Assembly (NCBI RefSeq): GCF_001824475.1
Contig: NZ_MHXN01000031.1
Span: forward strand, 165,382 to 229,381
Direction of reading: 5' to 3'
Source of the DNA: Phenylobacterium sp. RIFCSPHIGHO2_01_FULL_69_31
GTDB lineage: Bacteria; Pseudomonadota; Alphaproteobacteria; Caulobacterales; Caulobacteraceae
Length of the DNA: 64,000 bases
Of this stretch, positions 1 to 9,049 are shown piece after piece. Positions within the stretch are counted from its first letter, which is position 1; each line of letters starts with the position of its first letter. The position numbers and the translations under genes were made by a program. The notes under the pieces were generated by a model. The model had not been told where the DNA came from. It searched no databases and was given only the letters and a program-made list of their open reading frames with translations.

Positions 1-221
1 ACGACATCCTCGTGGACGCGCGCGGGCACCGCTGCCCGGTGCCGACGCTGCGGCTGCGGCGCGCGCTGGAGGCGGCGCCGGCGGGTGCGCGGGTCAGGCT
101 GCTGGCCGACGATCCCCTGGCCCGCATCGACGTGCCCCACTTCGCGGCCCAGATCGGGGCCCAGGTGCTGGAACAGACCGAGGCCGACGGAACGTTGAGC
201 TTCCTGGTCGTGCGGGCCTAG
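1..221 (+). CDS. TusA-family sulfurtransferase, 5' end outside the window
   Basis: The reading frame is already open at base 3, before the first possible start (GTG at 12), so the N-terminus lies outside the window. The visible part carries the TusA hallmark Cys-Pro-x-Pro (CPVP) right after an acidic/aromatic-poor beta strand, as in the family pattern D.RG..CP.P. TusA-like proteins are about 70-80 residues and carry sulfur as a persulfide on this cysteine, for example in tRNA thiolation or cofactor synthesis. Its stop codon overlaps the stop of the convergent BrkB-type gene by 3 nt. Which TusA subgroup it belongs to cannot be told from sequence alone. Confidence 0.8.
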   Translation, partial: DILVDARGHRCPVPTLRLRRALEAAPAGARVRLLADDPLARIDVPHFAAQIGAQVLEQTEADGTLSFLVVRA

Positions 222-1144
222 CCCCGCAGATCGCCCATCTCGGACGCCAGGGGCACGCGCCGCCGATGCAGCGCAAGCTCCACCTCGGTCGCCAGGGCGC
301 CGCCGAAGAAGACCGCGTTCACGTTCCACGAAAGCCAGATCAGGAAGATGACGACGGTGGCGACCGAGCCATAGGTCACGCCTAGGGCCGCGATGTCCTC
401 GACGTAGAAGCCCAGCGCCCACGATGCGAAGATGCACAGCGCCGCCGCCGCCGCCCCGCCCAGCAGCGAGGCCCGCCAGTCCACCGGATCGCGGGACATG
501 GCCCAGCGGTAGATCAGCGCCATGCCCAGCGTCATGCCGACGCTCGCCCAGGTCCACTCGCTGTAGAGCCAGAGCGCGCCGCGCAGCGGCCGCAGACCGA
601 AGGTCTCGCCCACGATGCGGAAGGCGAAGAACACGGTCGACAGGATGCCCAATGCGCCCAGCGCCGCCATCAGCACCGCCAGCGCCAGCAGGTTGAAGCC
701 CACGAAGCCGCGGGGCCGGTCTTCGTCGTGAATGAAGGAAAGCCCGGCCAGCAGGGCCTTGAAGCCGCGGTGCGAGGCGTAGCCGCCGATCAGCAGCGCC
801 ACCATGCTCTGGACCGAGACCGTCTCTGGCGGCGCGCGGGACAGGCGGACGAGCTCGCTCTGGAAAATCAGCCGGGCTGCGTCGGGCATCACCTTCGCCA
901 TGGCCTCGCCCTGCGCGGCCACCTGGGTCGGGTCCGAGAGCAGGCTGTAGAGCCCCATGACGATGGCCAGCGCCGGGAAGATGGCCAGCATGACGAAGAA
1001 CGAGACCCCGCCATTGTAAAGCATGACGTCCCGGCCCCAGAGCCGGGTCAGCGCTTTCCCCAGCACCGTGAGCCCCAGCCGCAGGCCATGGACGGGATCC
1101 CAGTCCCGCTGGCGAACGCGGCGGATCAGCTCGAAGAAGGTCAT
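218..1144 (-). CDS. YihY/BrkB family inner-membrane protein
   Basis: About 308 residues with several hydrophobic segments. The family signature near residues 40-70 reads LYNGGVSFFVMLAIFPAL, a variant of the usual A.SlaYy..lSlfPlL; a second conserved stretch, YGSVATVVIFLIWL, lies near the C-terminus. The family (once called ribonuclease BN) is now regarded as integral membrane proteins of uncertain, possibly transport, function. I start at the ATG immediately before FFELIRR because the frame further upstream runs through unrelated sequence. No strong Shine-Dalgarno is visible. It is transcribed alone, leftward, converging on the TusA-like gene. Confidence 0.85.
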   Translation of the reverse strand: MTFFELIRRVRQRDWDPVHGLRLGLTVLGKALTRLWGRDVMLYNGGVSFFVMLAIFPALAIVMGLYSLLSDPTQVAAQGEAMAKVMPDAARLIFQSELVRLSRAPPETVSVQSMVALLIGGYASHRGFKALLAGLSFIHDEDRPRGFVGFNLLALAVLMAALGALGILSTVFFAFRIVGETFGLRPLRGALWLYSEWTWASVGMTLGMALIYRWAMSRDPVDWRASLLGGAAAAALCIFASWALGFYVEDIAALGVTYGSVATVVIFLIWLSWNVNAVFFGGALATEVELALHRRRVPLASEMGDLRG

Positions 1145-1197
1145 GCGGCGGTGAAGGCTCGACTCAAGGTCCGGTAAGCCTTGGCCCAAATGATAAC

Positions 1198-1229
1198 GGC
1201 GCGCCACCCGGGTTAGTAGGTGGCGCGCC
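1198..1229. terminator. Strong hairpin between BrkB and racemase genes
   Basis: A perfect 11-bp inverted repeat (arms GGCGCGCCACC and GGTGGCGCGCC) with a 10-nt loop lies between two leftward genes, just downstream of the racemase. There is only a weak T-rich run (GTTATCATTT) after it on the minus strand, so it may be a weak or factor-assisted terminator for the racemase operon or a messenger-stabilising stem. Confidence 0.45.
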
Positions 1230-1374
1230 GCCGATGGGCGTGTCTTTCCATCCGGGCCGGCCGCCGCTTCGAGGGACGGGAGAGCGCGACGTCCGATCCG
1301 GTGACCAATCTGGTCCTCGCCGGCTGAACCGCGGCTGAACGGCGCTTTCAGATAACGTGTTGCTGGACCGGCCC

Positions 1375-2505
1375 TTAGGCGAGCGCCCCTGCGCTCTGCA
1401 GCGCACTGATCTCGCCGTCCGAGAAGCCCCAGTCGGACAGTGCTTCGCGGTCGTGGGCGCCGATGGCCGGCGGCGGGCCCTGGATCTTGCCGGGCGTCGC
1501 CGAGAACCGGGGCGCGGGCGCCGGCTGGACGACACCATCCAGGTTCACGAAGGTTTCGCGCGCGGCGTTGTGAGGGTGCTTCGGCGCCTCGTCCAGGTCG
1601 AGCACCGGGGCGAAGCAGACGTCCGTACCGCCCATGATTTCGGTCCACTCGTCCCGGGTCTTCTGAGCGATCACATCGGCCAGCTTCTCGCGCAGGCCGG
1701 GCCACGCGCTGCGATCGTGCTGCTTCTGGAACTCCGGGTCGTCGATCCCGGTCTTCTCCAGCAGCAGGGCGTAGAACTGGGGCTCGATGGAGCCGATCGA
1801 CACCCATTTGCCGTCCCGGCACTGGTAGGTGTCGTAGAAGTGGGCCCCACCATCCAGCATGTTGGAGCGGCGCTGCTCCTTCCACATGCCGGCGGCCTTG
1901 AAGCCGTAGAACATGGCCATCAGCGAGGCCGCGCCGTCACTCATGGCGCAGTCGATCACCTGCCCATTGCCGGTTTCCCGCGCCTGGATCACGCCGGCCA
2001 GCAGGCCGAAGGCCAGATAGAGCGCCCCGCCCCCGAAATCGCCGACCAGGTTGAGCGGCGGCACGGGCTTGTCGTCGGTGCCGATGGCGTGCAGGGCGCC
2101 GGTGATGGCGATGTAGTTCATGTCGTGGCCGGCGGCCTGGGCATAGGGGCCGGTCTGGCCCCATCCCGTCATCCGCCCGAACACCAGCTTCGGGTTGCGC
2201 TTCAGCGCCACCTCGGGACCCAGGCCCAGACGCTCCATCACGCCCGGCCGGAAGCCTTCGATGATCGCATCGGCGGCGTCCATCAGCTTCAGGCAGGCTT
2301 CGACCGCCTCCGGCTTCTTCAAGTCCAGCGCCACGGAGCGGCGGCCGCGCGAGGTGATGTCGGACGGAGCGCCCCGGCCCTGCCCCTTGCGGTCGATCCG
2401 CACGACGTCGGCGCCCAGATCGGACAACAGCATGCCGCAGAACGGGCCCGGGCCGATCCCTGCGAATTCGACGATCTTCAGGCCGGTAAGCGGACCCTGA
2501 CGCAT
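1375..2505 (-). CDS. Alpha-methylacyl-CoA racemase (CaiB/BaiF family III CoA-transferase fold)
   Basis: 376 residues. CaiB/BaiF-fold protein; the two catalytic residues known from the mycobacterial racemase MCR are both present at matching positions: His127 in GHDMNY and Asp156 in GDFGGG. These motifs distinguish racemases, which epimerise 2-methylacyl-CoA esters during branched-chain fatty acid or sterol side-chain breakdown, from formyl/carnitine CoA-transferases. It follows an SDR gene by 55 bp on the same strand, with a purine-rich GGGAGG-type ribosome site, so the two probably form a small lipid-catabolic operon. Substrate is not evident. Confidence 0.88.
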   Translation of the reverse strand: MRQGPLTGLKIVEFAGIGPGPFCGMLLSDLGADVVRIDRKGQGRGAPSDITSRGRRSVALDLKKPEAVEACLKLMDAADAIIEGFRPGVMERLGLGPEVALKRNPKLVFGRMTGWGQTGPYAQAAGHDMNYIAITGALHAIGTDDKPVPPLNLVGDFGGGALYLAFGLLAGVIQARETGNGQVIDCAMSDGAASLMAMFYGFKAAGMWKEQRRSNMLDGGAHFYDTYQCRDGKWVSIGSIEPQFYALLLEKTGIDDPEFQKQHDRSAWPGLREKLADVIAQKTRDEWTEIMGGTDVCFAPVLDLDEAPKHPHNAARETFVNLDGVVQPAPAPRFSATPGKIQGPPPAIGAHDREALSDWGFSDGEISALQSAGALA

Positions 2506-2560
2506 GCTGTCCTCCCAGTTTTCGTGCGATCTAACCCTCTTGCCCTTCGGTCAGCCAAGC

Positions 2561-3325
2561 CTAGCCGCCGCCGGGCAGCGACTGTCCGTCGTCCACGGTG
2601 ATGAGCGTGCCGGTGATGGCGCTGGCCGCGGGGCCGGCCAGCAGCAGGAACGCCTCGTCCAGGTCGCTTGCGTCCATCAGCCGGCGGCGCGGGAAGCCCT
2701 TCAGCTGCTTCTGCCCGCCTTCGGTGGGCCACCAGGCGTCGTTGATGGCAGTCTCGATATAGCCAGGCGCCAGGGCGTTCACGGCGATCCCTCGGCGGGC
2801 CCATTCCCGGGCCAGGCTCTTGGTCAGCATGGCGACGGCGGCCTTGGAGCCGCAGTAGGCGGAGAGACCCGGCAGGACGGTGTGGCTGGCGATCGAGGCG
2901 ATGTTGACGATTCGCCCCTCGACCTTGGCGGCGATCATGCGCCGGGCCGCCTCGCGGGCCGCGAAGAACGTCCCGCGGACGTTCACGGCGAAGGTCTGGT
3001 CGAAGTCCTCGACCGAGATGTCGAGCGCCAGCCCCTCTCCCCCGATGCCGGCGTTGTTGACCAGGATGTCGAGGCCGCCCAATTCGGCTTGAACGCGATC
3101 CAACGCCGGGCCGATGGCCTCGGCGTCACCCACGTCCAGGGAAAGCGCCAGGGCCTTGCCGCCGCCCGCGTTGATCTCGTCGGCGATGGCCTGGATCTTG
3201 TCCACGCGCCGCGCCGTCACCGCCACGGCCGCGCCGTTCGCCGCCAGCAGCCTCGCGAAATGGGCGCCCAAGCCCCCGCTCGCGCCGGTGACCACGGCCA
3301 CCTTCCCCGTCAGTTCGACCCCCAC
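2561..3325 (-). CDS. SDR family NAD(P)-dependent oxidoreductase
   Basis: 254 residues, classical short-chain dehydrogenase length. Cofactor motif TGASGGLG at 13-20, NNAG at 90-93, catalytic Ser144, Tyr157 and Lys161 (YCGSK). The C-terminal region contains the APGYIET substrate-loop motif common to this family. It is first in a likely two-gene leftward operon with the alpha-methylacyl-CoA racemase, which suggests a 3-hydroxyacyl-CoA or related alcohol substrate, but this is inference from context. It is divergent from popA with a shared 118-bp upstream region. Confidence 0.88.
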   Translation of the reverse strand: MGVELTGKVAVVTGASGGLGAHFARLLAANGAAVAVTARRVDKIQAIADEINAGGGKALALSLDVGDAEAIGPALDRVQAELGGLDILVNNAGIGGEGLALDISVEDFDQTFAVNVRGTFFAAREAARRMIAAKVEGRIVNIASIASHTVLPGLSAYCGSKAAVAMLTKSLAREWARRGIAVNALAPGYIETAINDAWWPTEGGQKQLKGFPRRRLMDASDLDEAFLLLAGPAASAITGTLITVDDGQSLPGGG

Positions 3326-3443
3326 GACTTAGCCTCCTGCGACAATGAAACTCTTCTGCAACCCGCGGGCGGGTATGGGACAACTCTTCCGGCCCTGCGC
3401 GATTCCGTGCTTAGGACAGATCAGGGCGCGATTGGATGGGGAT

Positions 3444-4778
3444 ATGGCCGCAGCGGTTCAGGCGCGAGTGTTGATCGTCGCTCGCGACGATTCCACGGCC
3501 GGCCCGCTGGCCGAGGGGCTGGACAAGCTCGGCTGGCGCACGGTCACCGCCCGCAGCGAGGCTGGCGCGGCCGCCGCGCTCTCCGACCTCCAGATCCAGG
3601 CCGCGATCATCGATCTTGCGGAAATGGACCACGCCGCGGCCGAGGGCCTGGCGGACCGCCTCCGGGCCGCCTGTGCGCCGCGTCGCTTGCCGATCATGGC
3701 CATGGGCGCGCCGGACCCGTTCCAGAAGGATCATGGCTACGACCTGACCCTGGCCGCGCCTCTGCACCCCGCCCAGGCCGCCATGCGCCTGGAAAGCCTG
3801 GTGCGGACGGCCGTGGCGGAGGAAGAGTTCGAGGTCCGGGTCGAGACCTTTTCTGAGCGCGGTCACGTGCTGGACGCCCCCGAGGTGGACCCAACCCCCT
3901 TCCGCGTCCTGGCCATCGGCGAGCCCGCGCCGCAGTTCCTGGCGCTCTCCAACGCCCTGCAGCGAAACGGCGCTGAGGTCGTCGGCGCTTTCACGGCCTT
4001 CACCGCCTTCGACTATCTGCACGAGCGGCCGTTCGATGCGGTCGTCCTGTGGGCCGGGGACAACCCGCACGAGGCGCTGTCGATCGCGGCCGGACTGCGG
4101 CGGAACACGCGCCTCTATCACACGCCTGCCTTGCTCTACATGCGCGCCGAATCGCCGATCACCGCGGCGGAGGCCTATCATCGCGGCATTTCCGACGTCG
4201 CCTCGCCCGAGACGCCCGAGACTGAAACCGCCCTTCGGGTCGTCGAGCTCGCCCGGGCCTTCCGACGGCAGAAGTCGGTGCGAGCAGCGCTGGAAAGGGC
4301 CCGGGGCTCGGGCCTGATGGACGCCGCCACCGGCCTCTTCACCCGCGACCTGTTCGCCGGCCATCTGATGCGTCTGGCCCGCAGCGCCCGCGAACGGAAC
4401 CGCCCCTTGAGCATCTGCATGCTGAAGGTGGCCGAGAAGCCCGATCTGAAGGCGCCCCGCACCGGCGGCTGGGTCGCCCGGGCGGTCCCCCAGATCGGCT
4501 CGATGATCGGCCGCCTGGTCCGTGTGGAAGACACCGCCGCGCGTCTCGCGCCCGAGGTGTTCGCCCTTGCCCTGCCCGCCACCGGACTGCACGCCGCCCG
4601 CGCGGCCGGCGAGCGGATCGCAGCGGTGATTGGCTGCACGGCGTTCGAGGCCGGCCAAGGCGCCACGCCCTTTGTCGTCGAGTTCGATCTTGGCGTGGCC
4701 GAGGTCGCCTCGCCGGACAGCGTCGGCTACGCCCTCGAGCAGGCCGCCGCCATGGCCCAGAGCCTCAAGGCCGGCTGA
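3444..4778 (+). CDS. popA: PopA-like c-di-GMP effector (REC-REC-degenerate GGDEF)
   Basis: 444 residues from the ATG at 3444; an upstream ATG at 3345 would add 33 residues that do not look like a receiver domain. Two receiver-like domains (about 7-125 and 152-275; candidate phosphoacceptor Asp57) precede a GGDEF-type domain (about 285-440). Its active site is degenerate: the GGDEF position reads APEVF (369-373), so cyclase activity is not expected. The inhibitory c-di-GMP site RxxD is intact (RVED, 360-363) at the correct distance. This is the architecture of Caulobacter PopA, a PleD paralog that binds c-di-GMP and helps deliver CtrA to ClpXP at the cell pole. Proximity to mfd and recG fits Caulobacterales gene order. 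Confidence 0.82.
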   Translation: MAAAVQARVLIVARDDSTAGPLAEGLDKLGWRTVTARSEAGAAAALSDLQIQAAIIDLAEMDHAAAEGLADRLRAACAPRRLPIMAMGAPDPFQKDHGYDLTLAAPLHPAQAAMRLESLVRTAVAEEEFEVRVETFSERGHVLDAPEVDPTPFRVLAIGEPAPQFLALSNALQRNGAEVVGAFTAFTAFDYLHERPFDAVVLWAGDNPHEALSIAAGLRRNTRLYHTPALLYMRAESPITAAEAYHRGISDVASPETPETETALRVVELARAFRRQKSVRAALERARGSGLMDAATGLFTRDLFAGHLMRLARSARERNRPLSICMLKVAEKPDLKAPRTGGWVARAVPQIGSMIGRLVRVEDTAARLAPEVFALALPATGLHAARAAGERIAAVIGCTAFEAGQGATPFVVEFDLGVAEVASPDSVGYALEQAAAMAQSLKAG

Positions 4779-4781
4779 GCC

Positions 4782-5174
4782 CTACTTCTTGGCCGGCGGC
4801 GCGCCCTTCGCGGGGGGCGCGAACTGCTTTTGCAGGCGCTGGTTGATGGCCTGCAGTTCGCCTGTCCGCTGGTTCAACTCGGCGCCGCAGCGGGAGAGCT
4901 CGGCCTGCACGGCGGCCGGGGCGTTCATCTTCCGCCCCTCGGCCAGCATGGAAGCCTCAAGGCGCGCCACGGGCCCACGGGCCGAGAGCCGGCCGAGGTA
5001 GTAGTAGACACCCCGCGCCGCGGCGTCCCGCTGTTTCGGGTCGTTGCCCACCGCCTGCAGCACCATCAGGCAGCGCACATCGGCTGCGTCGGAGGCCGGG
5101 GCCTGCGCGAACGCCGTAGGCGCGAGGCCCGCCAGCATGGCGCCAGCGGCGAGAGCGAGTGCAAAGGGGCGCAT
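4782..5174 (-). CDS. Small exported hypothetical protein
   Basis: 130 residues with a clear Sec signal peptide (hydrophobic 4-20, cleavage after AFA near 23). The mature part is helical, with two cysteines (in VRCLMVL and SRCGAEL) that could form a disulfide, and ends in a Pro/Ala/Lys-rich tail. Two in-frame ATGs exist six bases apart; the second (5174) is chosen because the GAGGAG ribosome site lies 8 nt before it but only 2 nt before the first. It converges on popA with 3 bases between stops and follows mfd by 53 bp. I recognise no family function. Confidence 0.75.
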   Translation of the reverse strand: MRPFALALAAGAMLAGLAPTAFAQAPASDAADVRCLMVLQAVGNDPKQRDAAARGVYYYLGRLSARGPVARLEASMLAEGRKMNAPAAVQAELSRCGAELNQRTGELQAINQRLQKQFAPPAKGAPPAKK

Positions 5175-5227
5175 CGGCATGTCTCCTCGGATCGGCCGCA
5201 CCCCGCGCCCGAGCCGTTCCAAATTCG

Positions 5228-8200
5228 CTAAGCCTCGCGGGCGAGCTTCGCCAGTTCGGCCAGAACCTTCTCGGCGGCGTCGAGACGCTGCTTCGGCGTC
5301 TCCCACTCGCCCTTCACGACGACCTTGTTGTCCGGTCGAACCTTCCACGCGATGGCGTTCTTCGCCACGAACTGGATCAGGCCCATCGGGTTCCTGAAAT
5401 CGTCGTTGCGGAAGGTGACCACGGCGCCCTTCGGCCCTACGTCGATCTTGGCGACGTTGGCCTCGCGGCACAGGCCCTTGATCGCGACCACCTTCAGAAG
5501 CTGGTCGGCCTCGGGCGGCAGTGGGCCGAATCGGTCGATCAGCTCGGCCGCCAGGGCTTCGCGGTCCTGCGCCTTCTCCGCGTCCGAGATCCGGCGGTAC
5601 AGCGCCAGCCGGACGTTCAGGTCGGGCACGTATTCGTCGGGGATCAGGACGGCGGCGCCCGTGTTGATCTGCGGCGACCAGCCCCGGTCGGCCACTTCCT
5701 CCGCGCCCGCGCGGGCGCGGAGCTCGGCCACCGCATCCTCCAGCATCTGCTGGTAGAGCTCGACCCCGATTTCCTTGATGTGGCCGGACTGCTCGTCGCC
5801 CAGCAGGTTGCCGCCGCCGCGGATGTCCAGGTCGTGGCTGGCGAGCTGGAAGCCGGCGCCCAGGCTGTCCAGGGACTGCAGCACCTTCAGCCGCTTCTCC
5901 GCCGACAGGGTGATCTGCTTCTCGGCCGGCGTGGTCAGATAGGCGTAGGCCCGGGCCTTGGACCGCCCCACCCGGCCCCGCAGCTGGTACATCTGGGCCA
6001 AGCCGAACATGTCGGCGCGGTGGATGATCATGGTGTTGGCGGTCGGGATATCCAGGCCGCTCTCCACGATGGTGGTCGACAGCAGCACGTCGTACTGGCC
6101 GTCGTAGAAGGCGGTCATCACCTCCTCGAGCTGGGTCGGCGCCATCTGGCCGTGGCCCACCACGAACTTGATCTCCGGCACCTGCTCGCGCAGGAACCGC
6201 TCCAGCTGCGGCAGGTCCGAGATGCGCGGGGCGACGAAATAGGCCTGGCCGCCGCGGTACTTCTCGCGCAGCAGGCTTTCGCGGATGACCACCGGGTCCC
6301 ATGGCGTGATGTAGGTGCGCACGGCCAGGCGGTCGACCGGCGGCGTCGCGATGATCGACATTTCCCGTATGCCGCTCAGCGACATCTGCAGGGTCCGCGG
6401 AATCGGCGTGGCGGTCAGGGTCAGCATATGCACGTCGGCGCGAAGCTCCTTGAGCTTCTCCTTGTGCTTCACCCCGAAGTGCTGCTCCTCGTCGACGACC
6501 ACCAGACCCAGGTTCTTGAAGCTGACCTGCTTGGACAACACGGCGTGGGTGCCCACCACGATCTCGATCTCGCCGCTGCCCAGGCCGTCGCGCGTCTCAG
6601 ACGCTTCCTTGGCCGGGACCAGGCGCGAGAGGCGCCGCACCCGCACCGGCCAGCCCTCGAAGCGCTCGGAGAAAGTCTTGAAGTGCTGGCGGGCCAGGAG
6701 CGTCGTGGGCGCAACGACCGCCACCTGTTGGCCGCTCATGGCCGCCACGAAGGCGGCGCGCAGGGCCACTTCGGTCTTGCCGAAGCCCACGTCGCCGCAG
6801 ATGAGCCTGTCCATCGGCCGGCCGGCGCCCAGGTCTTCCAGCACGTCGCCGATGGCGCCCAGCTGGTCGTCGGTCTCCTCGTAGGGAAACCGGGCGCAGA
6901 ACTCGTCAAACAGGCCCTGCGGCGGCTCCATGGCGTCGGTCTGTTTGGTGGCCCGCTCGGCGGCGATGCGGATCAGGCCGTCGGCCATCTCTCGCAGGCG
7001 TTCCTTGGCCTTGGCCTTGCGCGCCTGCCACGCCGCCCCGCCCAGACGGTCGAGTTGCACGCCCTCGCTGTCGGCGCCGTAGCGGGTGAGCAGGTCGATG
7101 TTCTCGACCGGCAGGTACAGCTTGGCCTCGCCGCCGTACTGCAGCTCGAGCGTGTCGTGCGGCGCGCCCTGGACGTCGAGGGTCTTCAGGCCCTCGTAGC
7201 GGGCGATACCGTGGTCGATGTGGACGACGAGGTCGCCGGGCGTCAGCGCTGAAGCCTCGGCGAGGAAGTTCGCGGCGCGGCGGCGCTTGCGGGGCCGGGC
7301 CAGCCGGTCGCCCAGGATGTCTGTCTCGGAGATGACCGCCAGGCTGTCGGTCTCGAAGCCCGCATCCAGGGGCAGCACCACCCGCTGCGGCCTCTTCGGA
7401 TCGGCGGCCTTCGCCGCGTCCCAATAGGGCGCGAGCGGCAGGCTCTTCAGGCCGTGGTCGGCCAGCATGTGCATCAGCCGGTCGGATGAGCCGTCCGACC
7501 AGGACGCGAACAACACCCGCTTGCCGCCGGCGCTCAGCTTGTTGGCATGGTCGACCGTCGCCTCGAAGAGGTTGACGCTGTCCAGCTTGCGCTCGGCCGA
7601 GAAGTTGCGCCCGGCCCGCGCGCCCATGTCGATGACCGCCTCGCCCTCGGCCTCGTTGAAGGCCGAAAAGCGGCGGTTCGGCCGCACCTTGAGCTGCTCG
7701 TCCCACTCGGCCTCGTCCAGGTAGAGACGGGTGGGCTCCAGCGGATGGTAGTGGCTCTTGCGCTCGGTGGACGTGCGCGCGTCGTAGGCGTCGCGCACCA
7801 TGGCCAGCCGCTGGTCCCGGCTGTCCTTCGCCAGGTGGTCCAGGGCCACCGCCGTGTCAGCGGGCAGGTAGTCGAACAGGGTCGCCAGGGTCGGATAGAA
7901 CAGCGGCAGATAGTGCTCCATCCCCGCGCGCCGACCACCTTCCGAGATCGTGGCGTACAGCGGGTCGTCGCCCGGCGCGCCGAAGGTCTCCAGATAGCCC
8001 GTGCGGAAACGGCTGACCGCGTCCTTGTCGAGCAGGGCCTCGCTAACCGGCAGGAGCGAGACGTCCTTCAGCTGCTTGGTGGACCGCTGGGTCTCGGGGT
8101 CGAAGGCCCGGATGCTCTCCAGGGTGTCGCCGAACAGGTCCAGGCGCACCGGCTCCTCGGCGCTGGACGGATAGACGTCGATCACCCCGCCGCGGATGGC

Positions 8201-8716
8201 GAACTCGCCCTTCTCCGAGACCGTCGATGCGCGGCTGTAGCCGTTGACCGCGAAGTAGGCCTCCAGGTCCGCGATCTCGACCACATTGCCGACCCGGGCG
8301 GAATAGCTGGCGCGCTTCACCGAGGAGATGGGAGGCACGCGCTGCAGCAGCGCCGGCACGGTGGTCACCAGCAGGCGGGGCTTGGCGTCCAGCCCCTCGG
8401 CCAGGCGCGACAGCGTCGCCATCCGCTGGGCCGCCACCCCGGCCGACGGGCCGACCCGGTCGTAGGGCAGGCAGTCCCAGGCGGGGAAGGTGAGCACCTC
8501 GACGCCCTGCGCGAAGAAGGCGAAGGCGTCCACGAAGGCCGAAAGGCGCGCGGCGTCACGGGCCACGAAGACCGACAGGCTCTTCCGCGCCTTGGCCATG
8601 TCGGCCATGACCAGGGCGTCGAAGCCCTCGGGCGCGCCGACGAGGTCGAGGCGCCCGGGATCGTCGGCCACCCGGCGCAGCTGGGCCGGACCGATGGGGC
8701 GGGCGTCGTCAGCCAT
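5228..8716 (-). CDS. mfd: Transcription-repair coupling factor Mfd
   Basis: 1162 residues, normal for Mfd. From the N-terminus: UvrB-homology module, CarD-like RNA polymerase interaction domain (GDLVVHIDHGIARYEG at about 495-510), RecG-like translocase with Walker A GDVGFGKT (about 640-647), Walker B DEEQH (about 742), TATPIPRTLQ and the GRVGR arginine-finger motif, then the TRCF C-terminal domain. Mfd removes RNA polymerase stalled at lesions and recruits UvrA. It overlaps the downstream end of sdhE by 8 nt, so sdhE-mfd are probably cotranscribed. The Caulobacterales arrangement sdhE/mfd divergent from recG is seen here. Confidence 0.98.
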   Translation of the reverse strand: MADDARPIGPAQLRRVADDPGRLDLVGAPEGFDALVMADMAKARKSLSVFVARDAARLSAFVDAFAFFAQGVEVLTFPAWDCLPYDRVGPSAGVAAQRMATLSRLAEGLDAKPRLLVTTVPALLQRVPPISSVKRASYSARVGNVVEIADLEAYFAVNGYSRASTVSEKGEFAIRGGVIDVYPSSAEEPVRLDLFGDTLESIRAFDPETQRSTKQLKDVSLLPVSEALLDKDAVSRFRTGYLETFGAPGDDPLYATISEGGRRAGMEHYLPLFYPTLATLFDYLPADTAVALDHLAKDSRDQRLAMVRDAYDARTSTERKSHYHPLEPTRLYLDEAEWDEQLKVRPNRRFSAFNEAEGEAVIDMGARAGRNFSAERKLDSVNLFEATVDHANKLSAGGKRVLFASWSDGSSDRLMHMLADHGLKSLPLAPYWDAAKAADPKRPQRVVLPLDAGFETDSLAVISETDILGDRLARPRKRRRAANFLAEASALTPGDLVVHIDHGIARYEGLKTLDVQGAPHDTLELQYGGEAKLYLPVENIDLLTRYGADSEGVQLDRLGGAAWQARKAKAKERLREMADGLIRIAAERATKQTDAMEPPQGLFDEFCARFPYEETDDQLGAIGDVLEDLGAGRPMDRLICGDVGFGKTEVALRAAFVAAMSGQQVAVVAPTTLLARQHFKTFSERFEGWPVRVRRLSRLVPAKEASETRDGLGSGEIEIVVGTHAVLSKQVSFKNLGLVVVDEEQHFGVKHKEKLKELRADVHMLTLTATPIPRTLQMSLSGIREMSIIATPPVDRLAVRTYITPWDPVVIRESLLREKYRGGQAYFVAPRISDLPQLERFLREQVPEIKFVVGHGQMAPTQLEEVMTAFYDGQYDVLLSTTIVESGLDIPTANTMIIHRADMFGLAQMYQLRGRVGRSKARAYAYLTTPAEKQITLSAEKRLKVLQSLDSLGAGFQLASHDLDIRGGGNLLGDEQSGHIKEIGVELYQQMLEDAVAELRARAGAEEVADRGWSPQINTGAAVLIPDEYVPDLNVRLALYRRISDAEKAQDREALAAELIDRFGPLPPEADQLLKVVAIKGLCREANVAKIDVGPKGAVVTFRNDDFRNPMGLIQFVAKNAIAWKVRPDNKVVVKGEWETPKQRLDAAEKVLAELAKLAREA

Positions 8717-8990
8717 TGCCGATCGCCTTGTGAGCTTCGTCGCGGAAGGCTTTGAGCTTGTTCATCAACGGGCCGTCGAATTCGGCCGGCGTCGGTTCGC
8801 GCTCCAGGATCCAGCCATAGAGATCCTGGTCCGGCGCCTCGAGCAGGGCCTCGAACCAGTCGAGCTCGGCTTCGTCGAACGTCGAGACGTGCTGGTCCGC
8901 GAACGGCCCCAGGATGAGGTCCGCTTCCTTGAAGCCCCGCCGCCAGGCGCGCAGCTTCAGTTTCTTGAGACGTGCATCATCCGTGTTCAT
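8709..8990 (-). CDS. sdhE: FAD assembly factor SdhE
   Basis: 93 residues, typical for SdhE (YgfY/SDH5). The conserved R-G-x-x-E signature appears as RRGFKEADLILG, and the typical DLYGWIL motif follows. SdhE promotes covalent flavinylation of the succinate dehydrogenase flavoprotein SdhA. The start is the ATG before NTDDARLKKLKLRAWRRG; longer versions add residues that lie in the recG upstream region. Its stop overlaps the mfd start by 8 nt. It is divergent from recG with 59 bp between start codons. Confidence 0.93.
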   Translation of the reverse strand: MNTDDARLKKLKLRAWRRGFKEADLILGPFADQHVSTFDEAELDWFEALLEAPDQDLYGWILEREPTPAEFDGPLMNKLKAFRDEAHKAIGNG

Positions 8991-9049
8991 CGAGAGGGGC
9001 CGGATATAGAGCGGCGCGGCCCTGCGCGCCAGTCGGGTATGCTGCAAGC

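Noticed and set aside
3345..3443. N-terminal extension of PopA from an upstream ATG
   Set aside because: Adds 33 residues without receiver-domain character; the internal ATG gives a standard domain start.
5159..7252. Long plus-strand open frame opposite mfd
   Set aside because: Antisense shadow of a highly conserved gene; composition typical of reversed coding sequence.
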